A DNA stretch of 64,000 nt from Pseudobdellovibrionaceae bacterium (lineage in GTDB: Bacteria > Bdellovibrionota > Bdellovibrionia > Bdellovibrionales > UBA1609). The notes under the pieces are model-generated. The model ran no database searches and was not told the DNA's origin. It worked only from the letters and a program-made list of their open reading frames with translations. Numbering within the stretch: position 1 is the first letter of the stretch; every line of letters begins with the position of its first letter. The translations under genes and the position numbers were made by a program. The stretch is taken from positions 3,266,756 to 3,330,755 of the forward strand of contig CP060220.1 of the NCBI GenBank assembly GCA_023898385.1, written 5' to 3'. This document shows, piece by piece, positions 30,301-36,613 of the stretch.

Positions 30301-32387
30301 ACGATTTAACCGTCAATGATCAGCTGTCAACCAGCTATGGTACAGAAATCATTGAAAACTGTGGGGCTCTTTCTTATGGTGCCCACAATCCGGCCAATGG
30401 TACCATCGTATCGTCGGGATCAAGTCCTGATGTTTACATTACTGATGCCTTCGCTGATGAAGGAAATAGTCTAAGTTTCACCGTGACGCTATCCGAACCT
30501 GTGTGCGGCACAAGTTTTATAGCCGATTATGCCTCGAGTGATTCTACAGCCACTTTGGCTGATTCTGACTACACATCTTCGACGGGTACATTATCCATTC
30601 CGGCTAAGCAGTTAAGTGGCACAATTACTGTAAATACCACTGGCGATTCCAATATTGAACCAGACGAGTTGCTTATCATGACTTTAACTAATCCATCTGC
30701 CGGAACTTTAGCTGATGCTGTTGGTTGGGGACAGATTTTGGCCAATGAAGATAGCGGTTTCGTTTGGACCGGCAATACCGGGGATGGCGATTTTTCAAAT
30801 AATAACAACTGGTCCGGCCTAGTCGTTCCAGGGTCGACCGACATCGCTATATTCGATGCCACTTGCAACGATGTTCCCGCCAATTGTAATGTGCACACTT
30901 CGGCAAGTGTTAATGTGTCTGGGCTTCGAATGTATAGTAGCTATCCCGGTATCTTCACTCAAAACGCTGGTCATACTATATCCGTGGGTACAGCTTATTG
31001 GAAGCAAACAGGTGGGACGTTTGTGGGCGGCGATTCTACCATTGATTTGGATGAGTTCTATTTAGAGTCGGGATCATTTACTTCCACATCAGGCACATTG
31101 ACCGTAGGTAGAAATCTAGGCTGGAATCCTGCCAATGACAACGATAACGGTTTTGTTTTAGGCAAAAATGCCATATTCCTTCACAATGGCGGGACGGTCA
31201 GGTTTGATGGCTACGGGTCAGTTTCTGACAGCGGCATAAGTATAGCAACAATTAAATCGCCTAAAGGAGTTGCGTTTTATAACCTTGCCATCGATGTGAG
31301 CGATAATGGATATGGTGGGTTGGATGATGCCCTGTTTGAATTCATCGCGGCACCGAGTGGATCTTATGTTGTTGAGGGAAACTATACTCACAGCAATGGT
31401 AAGGTGATTGGGCTGGGGGTTGAGCTCGACCTTCGGGGAAATGGGCTTTGGGAGTGTGTAAATGCCACTTCAGATTGTGCTTTTTCTACCAGTGTGAACA
31501 ACGCAAACTTGGCGACTATTTGGATCAACATTAATGGCACATTAGCCCAGGAGTACGATGTTGCTGATGGTGCTGCTGCCCCTCACATTCGGGTGAATAC
31601 GAATTCAAGTTTTTCGCCAGCCGCGGGCGAAACATCTTCGAAGTTTGGAAACCTTGAGTTGATTAAGGGAACATTTAATGCACCATCTTCAGAGTTGTCG
31701 CTTTCCCCCGCAATGGGATGGGGAGTTACGGGTACAGTGAATAATGGCGGCTTTGTGGTTTTTCCCGGGGCATCGGTTAGCGGACTAAACTCCCTTGTAA
31801 TTGGAGCCTTTGCCGGTGCCTCAGACGGCATGGCTGTTATCTTTAACGTAGACGTGCCGACAAGTTTGACTATGACTAATTTGACGATAGATGTAGATGA
31901 TATAGGTTATGGTCACTGGAGCGATGCCAAGATGGAAATAGCAGCTGGTGATACTCTCGTTATTACCGGAAACTTGACCGTTGATGAGGGAGTTTTAAAT
32001 GGCGGCAGTATTGAAGTTCAAGGAAATGCCGCGTTTAATTGTGCTGATGCGACGTCGGATTGCAGTTTTGGTGGTTCAACGCTGATATCAATGACTGGCT
32101 CAGGCAATGTGAATCTATCACAAGCAACCTCTGCTGTTGTTCCCGGTGGTGCATTTACCGTGGGTAAGGACAACACAACAGACAATGTGACGTTGCTCAC
32201 AAACTTTGACTTGGACACAGCAGGTCAAGACTTGAATGTCACCCAAGGTATCCTTGAAGTAGACGATTACCTAATGAGTGTCCATGGCGATGCCAATGTG
32301 AACGCCAGCGGTGATGTTTTATGTTCAGGAAGTGGTTCGTGGAATCTACTTGGTACGCTTGCCGGTGCAACCACCTGCGCACCTTAA
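21360..32387 (+). CDS. 3675-residue modular surface lipoprotein (Calx-beta, CADD, beta-helix modules)
   Basis: A single uninterrupted reading frame from a TTG at 21360 (AAGGA upstream) to 32387. The N-terminal hydrophobic stretch ends in a lipobox (AFLFGC, Cys34). Modules: two Calx-beta-like domains (~60-285); two 'choice-of-anchor D'/HYDIN-like domains (~288-505), each with 'TYPGTGGNCG' or 'TFPGTGGDCG'; then five large modules beginning with 'FxWTGxxGDxxFSNxxNWS' at ~510, 1080, 1917, 2552 and 3135. These contain parallel-beta-helix-like repeats ('GGTFNHNNGTV') and end in 'AGQDLxxxxGxxDLNGYDLTVNDQL'. Calx-beta domains at ~960, 1800, 2445 and 3025 separate the modules and end in 'ENDDDNG'. It is a surface-exposed, probably Ca2+-stabilised adhesin-type protein and a paralogue of the protein at 0.8-10.8 kb. 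Ligand unknown. Confidence 0.9.
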   Translation: MGKLFYKLINIVGELAKVLLQVSAFVNLAFLFGCSIGDTTLSGSFSGGLKTTASLSLENNLHFQIPEDANTQFVVKLSDAVIKDTRVDWAVFPDGGGDASSDFTAITGTSTIPKGEVSYAVTLPIMDDNLYEGNETFRWVFISYSEHLTVDIEQYNFTIIDNEAVPTLSFVSTSSQFDEGDGNVNVEVSVNPASAFSIDLSYTVGGSALGGGGDYDNFIGGTLTVSPGNATASLSIDLVDDVLDEVDETIALNLTGAVVNGSITAVLAAPNAHTLTIVDNENALLSITDTDPYSFGNVSVNGSSTYSFTLTNSGSGAATSIADLLGLSAPFTYLDGTYPGTGGNCGASLATGGSCVLVVDFAPTSGGSFSDAIELSYFDGMNSQFITHGVQGNGASGAVLTVSDGATYDYGLTENSTSKDHSFTISNTGGSPASSISLSGLAAPYDYKDNTFPGTGGDCGTTLAGGDTCTVVITFSPSASGPYPEQLVVDYNSGTGMTQVIRDMTGVGASSFTWTGLGGNSNWTTGGNWLGGSAPGVSDVAVFDQYCTNCSATINANANLAGITMSSGYAGTITQAPTFIVTVGASGYTQAGGTFVGGDGDVYLNGDFSLTGGAFISTSATLVAAGSFVLSGAPSFNHNSGTFKITANGTKSINPNSTNFNNVLIQNGCCAGLASFDGTMNIQGTLTSDTSNHYDGIGVFNLSGDLVVTDIGYNLSPTFRFVGSGNQTVTSPMAVTRLPNVEFAKAGGTLTFATDHEFRGNVIYTTGNLNFGTTRTLIRGSDGQTVTVPGLEFYDFELTAFSSGIATFTDNVIVKNDFTHSTAQQLDQGITFFIGGDVFVNDASVSAQTSIYNLEFNGTADQHFSFTGTHLTNGNFTVNKASGTLFFDTNADLDGVGQDFYVNNGIVNLNGHNLAVNDQLNVGDGVGAASSARILKACNTIAAGTQTVNPADGEIVGSSSTPNVTISDATVAEGGNLVFNVALSEGVCAGDFTVNYTVNSGTATIANSDYVAPATDSDATPNDGTLTLTSGSTSGTITIATTADGTMEMDETITVVLGTASHGSLIDDTGLGTIENDDDNGFIWTGDAGDGDFSNEANWSNGIVAPGASDIVAFTNLCSDFPANCNVNTTASVSVAGMWLFGSYPGIMTQSAGDTVTIGSGQYIQAGGTFVGGDSEMDLERFTLTGGTFTSTSSELRVGFNAVSIATDGFTYKGGTFNHNSGTVVFDGSGVANGLLKSFVVSSPSLLTFYNLNVDMTDLHSGDGYDGAYVEFQDAVAVANDLRIIDGYLDEGSIDLGGNLYLDFTNANRKAERRGSTRVLFHSGGNQQIFASDQGVFAPAIDVDNGTTVSPGAGTTTFGLSFLNMQSGSFNSPTGDLVFYDWLSEGATQLEGINITGGTFNHNNGHVKVLYSGSANWTHKIIFKLADPAGLTLNHLTVGIVDRHSGGNYDDVVFEIAAGHNLVLAGNLYLEDGQLDGGSIELAGDLYLGYTDAAQKAEIDGTTVIRFNDSGSHEIHSTQADACGPVIEVSNGSTVTAAAGTTDFSIEKLVILGGNFTGPTGVLSFSGRLPDSQSQIDGFTVNGGTFTHNNGTVKVNRIGGGNGGNFSIFAFVVPGGITLNNLIIDSRDGHLGGGSDDVNVLITAGHIVTLDGDLTIDDGKIDSGTLRINGDAIFNYTDAAIMAEGGTAVIEMVGGADAQIAVDAGAMTPTSVVSVNKPSAVLSLQTGLNLSAAGQDLQIIDGDIDLNGYDLTVNDQLNVGDGVGAASSARIIKGCSTITAGSQNVNSTDGEIVGSSSDPNITISDATVAEGGTLVFNVNLSEGVCAGDVTIDYVVVDGLAKVAGSDYSATLIDSDGSPNDGTLNISGGGLSGTISVATTADTTLEFDEDLSVILSNASHGTVTDASGLGIIENDDDNGYVWTGISGDNDFNNGANWSNGILAPGASDIAFFDGRCSDVPVNCDATTSTNVNVKGLWVASDFSGTITQDLGHSFVVGSEDWIQYGGIFDGGNSLIDIDGPILLYAGQFNSTSGELSVGWYQNLDQTVLSVGAAAGFNHNSGLVTFDSTVGNCSGGGVNNFKFIDVDSTLSLYDVTVDGNFDACHGNFPQVGPVDGDTIVVLNDFYHFEGGLRGNWEVYGDVRVGGNAKSRYNGVIKFVGGAPQQYIVDGGTANTGSFTIDKTAGTVTPSPASANLAINTLRILNGNFIAPSGTLTLNRFNTGDAFQISPGASFSHNNGTLYFTGTSPNCNGGGDRYFYMDLGGSDLDVFNVTAAGQYIACHSQNSGVDVDPAHSLIVNGDFVQQSGLIKGNWVVKGNISVTDDRTGGPASLTLSGSSNQTISYSTPSGNGGKMPSGLIIVDKPGGDLIFGSDISFNSAGQDLALVDGDIDLNNYDLTVNDNFDVGDGVGSASSATVLQGCSTITAGTTTIDPSDGEILGSGSSPIITIDDPIVNEGGNLVFTVSLSEPVCGASFTVNFATSNGTASSASDYTASSGTLNIPAGDTSGTINIVTIDDAAMEVDETVNVTLSVISHGSLGDSLGVGTIANNDDNGYLWTGNAGDGNFSNGANWSNGSVAPSSSNIAMFDGVCNDVPANCNASTSANINVQGLWFNSNYSGLVTQTAGHSVTVGAGNWIQVGGVFEGGNSNITIGGGFDLRNASFTSTTADLSVSKDVGIHNSTFDHNGGTFKLTGGNPPTVNFYAPNTTFNNLEIHKNAGGSGGAVLKLEAGSTVTVAGNMVVNMTGLWGSRLEGLSSTIEVMGDYTSLLSGGSDSYNVKLKLVGGNGQTVNGAGGKFPSIEIAKAPGAVVSFINDLKLTGHLVYSSGIVDVSGLTSLSFVNTDGNNVTGNVNVDMPGVVFPNLNVLISGVSSGSCNVNFLSDIEVSGDVFVNMQVSAAQRIYGPGRIKVQGNITLQSLSGGNAGFDAIGTGDQYIIRTGGTWPSGTFVVNKPSGKLRLLSNITLNSAGQDFDVQSGKVDMNGYDLTVNDQLSTSYGTEIIENCGALSYGAHNPANGTIVSSGSSPDVYITDAFADEGNSLSFTVTLSEPVCGTSFIADYASSDSTATLADSDYTSSTGTLSIPAKQLSGTITVNTTGDSNIEPDELLIMTLTNPSAGTLADAVGWGQILANEDSGFVWTGNTGDGDFSNNNNWSGLVVPGSTDIAIFDATCNDVPANCNVHTSASVNVSGLRMYSSYPGIFTQNAGHTISVGTAYWKQTGGTFVGGDSTIDLDEFYLESGSFTSTSGTLTVGRNLGWNPANDNDNGFVLGKNAIFLHNGGTVRFDGYGSVSDSGISIATIKSPKGVAFYNLAIDVSDNGYGGLDDALFEFIAAPSGSYVVEGNYTHSNGKVIGLGVELDLRGNGLWECVNATSDCAFSTSVNNANLATIWININGTLAQEYDVADGAAAPHIRVNTNSSFSPAAGETSSKFGNLELIKGTFNAPSSELSLSPAMGWGVTGTVNNGGFVVFPGASVSGLNSLVIGAFAGASDGMAVIFNVDVPTSLTMTNLTIDVDDIGYGHWSDAKMEIAAGDTLVITGNLTVDEGVLNGGSIEVQGNAAFNCADATSDCSFGGSTLISMTGSGNVNLSQATSAVVPGGAFTVGKDNTTDNVTLLTNFDLDTAGQDLNVTQGILEVDDYLMSVHGDANVNASGDVLCSGSGSWNLLGTLAGATTCAP

Positions 32388-32405
32388 AGACCCCACTTGC
32401 TAACT

Positions 32406-32429
32406 GGCCTTCAGCCATGTTGAATGGCC
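32406..32429 (+). terminator. Possible hairpin after the giant lipoprotein gene
   Basis: GGCCTTCA and TGAATGGCC can pair (one bulge) around a 7-nt loop, followed by TATTCT. The U tract is poor, so factor-independent termination here is uncertain. Confidence 0.35.
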
Positions 32430-32704
32430 TATTCTAGGTCCTTCAGATGTAACCATTGTGCATTCACGTTTTTGACGGATGGACCTAGCGTGGGCAAAGA
32501 CACCCTTCTCGGCAAAGGCGATTTTTGGACTATACCAGTCACGACAAAAGCATTGCTGAGTTTTTTTAACCAATAGGTTGGACTTAAATTTCCCCGTTTA
32601 AGTCTAACACCAAATTTACGACTGCTTGGGGCTGATCGAATATTACTCGGTGACCGGCACCTTTGATGCTGGTGTAATGAAATCACAACGAATTTATCCT
32701 AGAA
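32430..32704. other. Gene-free stretch with repeat debris
   Basis: No recognisable gene. It contains a third short copy of AAAGACACCCTTCTC (at ~32491), the first bases of the 231-bp repeat that begins at 32705, which suggests broken pieces of the same element. Confidence 0.4.
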
Positions 32705-32935
32705 AAGACACCCTTCTCAAGCCTTTTCGATACTATAACTAGCCCCGTGCCATCATAGGCCAGTCGCACACATGGCCCTGGGTGGGTTAAATGCAATGGA
32801 GCGGTTCTGCTGAGCACTACTCTTACAAAGGTGATCGATACTGTGTGATGGAAGCCTACATTCACTAATGAGCCCAGCCCAACTCGGGTAAACAAAGGTA
32901 CCATCTTGTCGGCCAGGCACGAAAGTTTGGTCAAC
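32705..32935 (+). repeat. 231-bp dispersed repeat, copy 1
   Basis: Runs from AAGACACCCTTCTC to TTTGGTCAAC and is almost identical to 44854-45084, with only a few substitutions. On its minus strand a conserved open frame ('CLADKMVPLFTRVG') exists, but it has no recognisable family or start site. At its right edge the 464-bp inverted-repeat element begins within 2 bp; in copy 2 the sequence instead continues into IS91-like DNA, so the 464-bp element probably inserted at or near this point. Confidence 0.8.
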
Positions 32936-32936
32936 T

Positions 32937-33400
32937 TAGAAATTTACTCGCTCGACCTGCGTTTCAAACAAAGAGATCCTTTGAGGCTCTAATTTTGGCC
33001 TTTTTTCTATTCAACCCCAGTTTTGGCAGTCAATCTTATATCACACAACATGCTATGGTGCCGACGGGAGACAGTGAAATAAAGCGGTGCTGAATTAAGA
33101 ATGGAGAACGTGCCCTCTTGAGCACGAGAGTCGGCGAGCCTCGGGGCCAGCGGTAGATTTCAAGGACTTGAGACGTATATTAGCGAGCACTAGGGTTTAA
33201 AACGAAGGACGGCCACATGCTGCATCTGTACAGCTTCGCATGCCGTGTCCCAGAAGTCCCTAGCTGAACGCTCCCGCCAGCAGAGTTGAGATCTGCTATG
33301 ATAAACCATGAGCAAAAGTGTTAAGTCCCGCATCAGATAAGTCGGGCCGAAGTAGCTCATGGCAACCTAGGGTTTGGCAATTTCTGCGAGTAAATTTCTA
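32937..33400 (-). mobile_element. 464-bp MITE-like element, copy A (full length)
   Basis: Bounded by perfect 15-bp terminal inverted repeats, TAGAAATTTACTCGC at 32937-32951 and its complement at 33386-33400. The interior has no plausible gene but several strong potential stems: CCATGAGC/GCTCATGG enclosing CCCG/CGGG near 33308-33364, AGCAGA/TCTGCT near 33279-33297, CATGC/GCATG near 33220-33240. The orientation is opposite to copies B and C. It is adjacent to the HTH/nucleotidyltransferase cassette. Confidence 0.8.
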
Positions 33401-33494
33401 TTTGAGGGGTTTAGGGCGTGATTTATGTCTATGCTGTTATAATAAAAAGTAAAGTAAACTGGACATATATAAATAAATATGAGAAGGTCAAATC

Positions 33495-34166
33495 ATGATG
33501 GAAGACAGGAAAAAACTAGAAAATCGAGCCAAAGCCTATGGACTTAAAAATTTGGCTCAGGATGTGGGGGTGAGCCGCCAGGCCCTTCATGGGTTCTTTT
33601 CAGGGGGTGATATGAAGCTTTCAAATTTTGAGAGGCTCCTCAGCTGTCTAGGCTGGACAATGGAGGTGTCGCCACAGGAGGCTTTAGAAGATGTCCTGGG
33701 GAACTTGAAGCTTTATGGAGCTCCGCTCTTAGTGGACGACCCTGAGGTCTATCTGAGCTTAGAGGAAACCCTCTATAAGGCTCTGGCCCTTTCCAGAAAA
33801 GAGGCGAGGGTGGCCTCGGTGCTACCTTACCTTTTGGTTTTAAAGTCCTATGCTTTAAAGGCTGAAAAATTGCTGGATTTATTTAGGGATGAAACTAGCT
33901 CTTTGCAATTGCTGGGGTATTATTTGGATGTGGCTCTTAGTTTTCGCTATCGTAAGCCTCTTGCGAACTTACTTCGTAAAATAGAAAAAAGAGAGGTAAA
34001 ATTAAAATCATTTTACTTAAGAGAAAGTGATGAGGGGCGAAACCCTAAGCTATATAAGCGTTTTGAGAATGATCCGGCCAAGAAGTGGAAAGTACTGACA
34101 AGAGATAATTTAGAGGATTTGGTTCAAAGATTTAGAAAATGGGAGCGTGAAGATGCAGCCGCGTGA
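33495..34166 (+). CDS. HTH regulator / antitoxin-like partner of a nucleotidyltransferase
   Basis: 223 aa; ATG at 33495 with GAAGG upstream and a TATAAT at 33438-33443. The N-terminal ~50 residues are a Cro/XRE-like helix-turn-helix ('LAQDVGVSRQALHGFFSGGD'); the rest is mostly helical with no catalytic motif. It overlaps the following nucleotidyltransferase gene, the arrangement of AbiE-like toxin-antitoxin pairs in which the DNA-binding protein is antitoxin and autorepressor. The pair sits alone between two inverted copies of the 464-bp element, which suggests cargo status. The antitoxin role is inference from gene order and partner family. Confidence 0.7.
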   Translation: MMEDRKKLENRAKAYGLKNLAQDVGVSRQALHGFFSGGDMKLSNFERLLSCLGWTMEVSPQEALEDVLGNLKLYGAPLLVDDPEVYLSLEETLYKALALSRKEARVASVLPYLLVLKSYALKAEKLLDLFRDETSSLQLLGYYLDVALSFRYRKPLANLLRKIEKREVKLKSFYLRESDEGRNPKLYKRFENDPAKKWKVLTRDNLEDLVQRFRKWEREDAAA

Positions 34167-34701
34167 TCAAATGATAAAATTTTTTAATGCCCTTGATGAT
34201 CTACTAGAGCAGGAATATAGCCTCACGCTTATTGGTGGATCAGCTATGGTGATTGGCTATGCCTCTGAACGAATGACATCAGATTGTGATCCGTGGGGAA
34301 GGGCTGAGAAGGAAATTCAAAGCAAATGGGCACTAGCCCAAAAGGCATCAGGTGTAAAAATCAGTCTCGACAGTCAAACTGGAGTGGCTCAACTTCCTGA
34401 AAACTTTGAGGATCGTCTTGAAGAAGCAGACCTGAAGTTAAAAAAGCTTACAATAAAATATCCAGAAAAACATGACCTAGCCTTATCAAAGGTCACACGT
34501 TTATTAGGCAATGACTTGGATGACATTGAATGGTTGCATAAAAATCATGAACTAGATATTACGATTCTAAAAGAGATTTACCATAATGAACTTCGTCCAA
34601 TTTATATAGGAAATCCAAAAAATTTAGATCTAAATTTTTTAGATGTAATTGAGTCTCTTTACGGTGAAAAAATTCGAGATAAATGCGAAAAAGATTTATG
34701 A
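34153..34701 (+). CDS. Nucleotidyltransferase (DUF6036 / AbiEii-like), candidate toxin
   Basis: 182 aa from the ATG at 34153, 7 nt after GGGAG; a GTG at 34147 would add two residues. The N-terminal 'LIGGSAMVIGYASERMTSDCD' region matches the minimal nucleotidyltransferase pattern GG-S followed by D-x-D (Ser-Asp-Cys-Asp), the metal-binding site. The later 'PEKHDLALSKVTRL' resembles the conserved K/D-rich helix of DUF6036 proteins. It would transfer NMP to an RNA or protein target. It overlaps the HTH gene by 14 nt, indicating translational coupling. Toxin function is inferred from AbiEii-type systems. Confidence 0.7.
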   Translation: MQPRDQMIKFFNALDDLLEQEYSLTLIGGSAMVIGYASERMTSDCDPWGRAEKEIQSKWALAQKASGVKISLDSQTGVAQLPENFEDRLEEADLKLKKLTIKYPEKHDLALSKVTRLLGNDLDDIEWLHKNHELDITILKEIYHNELRPIYIGNPKNLDLNFLDVIESLYGEKIRDKCEKDL

Positions 34702-34725
34702 ATTAAAAAAAAAGAGGTGTAAATT

Positions 34726-35189
34726 TAGAAATTTACTCGCTGAAATTGCCAAACCCTAGGTTGCCATGAGCTACTTCGGCCCGACTTGTCTGATGCGGGA
34801 CTTAACACTTTTGCTCTTGGTTTATCATAGCAGCTCTCAACTCTGCTGGCGGGAGCGTTCAGCTAGGGACTTCTGGGACACGGCATGCGAAGCTGTACAG
34901 CTGCAGCATGTGGCCGTCCTTCGTTTTAAACCCTAGTGCTCGTTAATATACGTCTCATGTCGTTGAAATCTACCGATGGCCCTGAGGCTCGCCGACTCTC
35001 GTGCTGGAGAGGGCACTTTCTCCTTTTTTATTTCAGCACCGCTTTATTTCACTGTCTCCCGTCGGCACCATAGCATGTTGTGTGATATTAGATTGACTGC
35101 CAAAGCTGGGGTTGAATAGAAAAAAGGCCAGAATTAGAGCCTCAAAGGATCTCTTTGTTTGAAACGCAGGTCGAGCGAGTAAATTTCTA
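34726..35189 (+). mobile_element. 464-bp MITE-like element, copy B (full length)
   Basis: Same 15-bp terminal inverted repeats (34726-34740 and 35175-35189) and the same 464-bp length as copy A but in the opposite orientation, ~90% or more similar by eye. It has no coding capacity. It separates the nucleotidyltransferase cassette from the denitrification genes. Confidence 0.8.
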
Positions 35190-35260
35190 TCACCAGGCGG
35201 TGACAGTTGATAAGGTTATTCTGCACACCTTGGTGCGTTACTTTTGCTGGCAATCTATAT

Positions 35261-35821
35261 CTACTTCAAGAGAGTGACAATCTTTTTGACCATTTCATCG
35301 TTAGCCTTATTCAGGCCATCAATTTGGTAGGTGACCACCCCTTGTGGATCAACAAGGTTCACCATATTTGAATGGGCAAATCCCCCGTCCGGAGTTTTCT
35401 TGTAATTAAATCCAATGACTCCAGCCAACTTACGTACAGTTCCGGCATCACTTGTTAACAGTACCCAGTGTTTGTCTAGACTGCTTTTCTTTTTATAGGC
35501 AGCAAGAACCTTGGGAGTATCTCCCTCTGGATCAAAGGAAATCAATGCATATACGACCTTCTCCCGGAGCTTCTTCGGCAGTGCCTTGCGAATATCGACT
35601 ACCTTTTGTGTAATCATCGGACAGGTGTGCTGACAGCTAGTGTAAACCATGGCGGCAACCACCACTTTCCCAGAAAAGTCCTTGAGGTTGACGACCTTTC
35701 CTTCATGGTTCTTCCATGGGCCCGTTAGATTGTAAATCGACATTTCTGGCCAGGTTTCTTTTTGTGCTACTGAAAGGGGTCCGCAAAAACTGAACATTAA
35801 AACTATCAACAAATACTTCAT
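35261..35821 (-). CDS. SCO1/SenC-family copper chaperone / thiol protein
   Basis: 186 aa with an N-terminal signal peptide (MKYLLIVLMFSFCGPLSVAQ). A thioredoxin-like SCO fold carries the copper-binding 'SCQHTCP' (CxxxC) and the distal histidine in 'GFAHSNMV'. SCO proteins deliver copper to cuproenzymes or act as thiol reductases in the periplasm. It is the last gene of the nirK transcript, and its ATG overlaps the FGE-like stop by 1 nt (TAATG). The likely client is therefore the copper nitrite reductase rather than cytochrome oxidase. Confidence 0.9.
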   Translation of the reverse strand: MKYLLIVLMFSFCGPLSVAQKETWPEMSIYNLTGPWKNHEGKVVNLKDFSGKVVVAAMVYTSCQHTCPMITQKVVDIRKALPKKLREKVVYALISFDPEGDTPKVLAAYKKKSSLDKHWVLLTSDAGTVRKLAGVIGFNYKKTPDGGFAHSNMVNLVDPQGVVTYQIDGLNKANDEMVKKIVTLLK

Positions 35822-36609
35822 TATTTACCTTTCTTGGTACGGGCACATCGAAAGCCCAAGTTTCCAACCGTATAATTACCCTTCAATGAACTTCTAAAAC
35901 CAAATCTCATAAATCCACCGTAGTCCAATTTATCTTTGGCATTGAGCGATCCATCTCCACAAAAACGATTCCGATTGGTACTCCCGTCCTCACGAGACTC
36001 TCCAGTTACCAAAGCTGTATTGTAGTCTAGATTCCATTCCCAATGAAGCCCATGCATATCATAGACGCCCCATACGTTCTTTTCACCGGACGTGACCTTG
36101 GGAAGCTGATCAATACTTGGCCGACTGTACCAGTGCAATATTTTTTGCTGATAGCTTTTCTTGCCAGAGGCGTCTTTTACTTTATCATCTGCCGCTGCCA
36201 CGTACTCCCACTGTTGAACTGTAGGCAGTGTTTTTCCAAGAGATTCACAATATTCTATGGCCGCAAACCAGGAAACATAGCGAACTGGCCGATCGGCATC
36301 GCCTTTTGGAAATGAAAAATCCGATACCCAATGTTTTAAATAAGAACTGTCGGCAAAGATTCGCTTTGTTGCAGAACGAGACCATTGTGGATTTTTTTTA
36401 ACAAATTCTAAAAAATCACGGTTGGTCACGGGTGCTTTGTCGAGGTGAAAACTTTTTACAGCTACGGAAATAGATTTGCCGTTTTTATCTTTATCATAAA
36501 AGGGGGTAAAGGTTCCCCCCTCTATTTTTGCCATTTTAGTGTTGGGGCTGGCCACAGCCCCAAAGCCAAATAGGATGAGTGCAAGAAGCAGGTTCAACCC
36601 ATACTTCAT
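35821..36609 (-). CDS. Exported FGE/SUMF1-domain protein in the nirK operon
   Basis: 262 aa from the ATG at 36609, 4 nt after the nirK stop, with a signal peptide (MKYGLNLLLALILFGFGAVAS). The body is a formylglycine-generating-enzyme-sulfatase domain: 'KAPVTNRDFLEFVKKNPQW', 'RPVRYVSWFAAIEYCESLG', 'LPTVQQWEYVAA', 'HGLHWEWNLDYN' and the terminal 'GNLGFRCARTKKGK'. No sulfatase is nearby. Homologues beside nirK in other genomes suggest a maturation or accessory role for nitrite reductase, but the biochemical function is not established. The fixed operon position and export support action on the periplasmic enzyme. Confidence 0.85.
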   Translation of the reverse strand: MKYGLNLLLALILFGFGAVASPNTKMAKIEGGTFTPFYDKDKNGKSISVAVKSFHLDKAPVTNRDFLEFVKKNPQWSRSATKRIFADSSYLKHWVSDFSFPKGDADRPVRYVSWFAAIEYCESLGKTLPTVQQWEYVAAADDKVKDASGKKSYQQKILHWYSRPSIDQLPKVTSGEKNVWGVYDMHGLHWEWNLDYNTALVTGESREDGSTNRNRFCGDGSLNAKDKLDYGGFMRFGFRSSLKGNYTVGNLGFRCARTKKGK

Positions 36610-36613
36610 AGGT

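Noticed and set aside
32429..32934. Two 83-85 codon minus-strand frames
   Set aside because: One lies in debris and the other in the 231-bp repeat; neither has a ribosome binding site or a family match.
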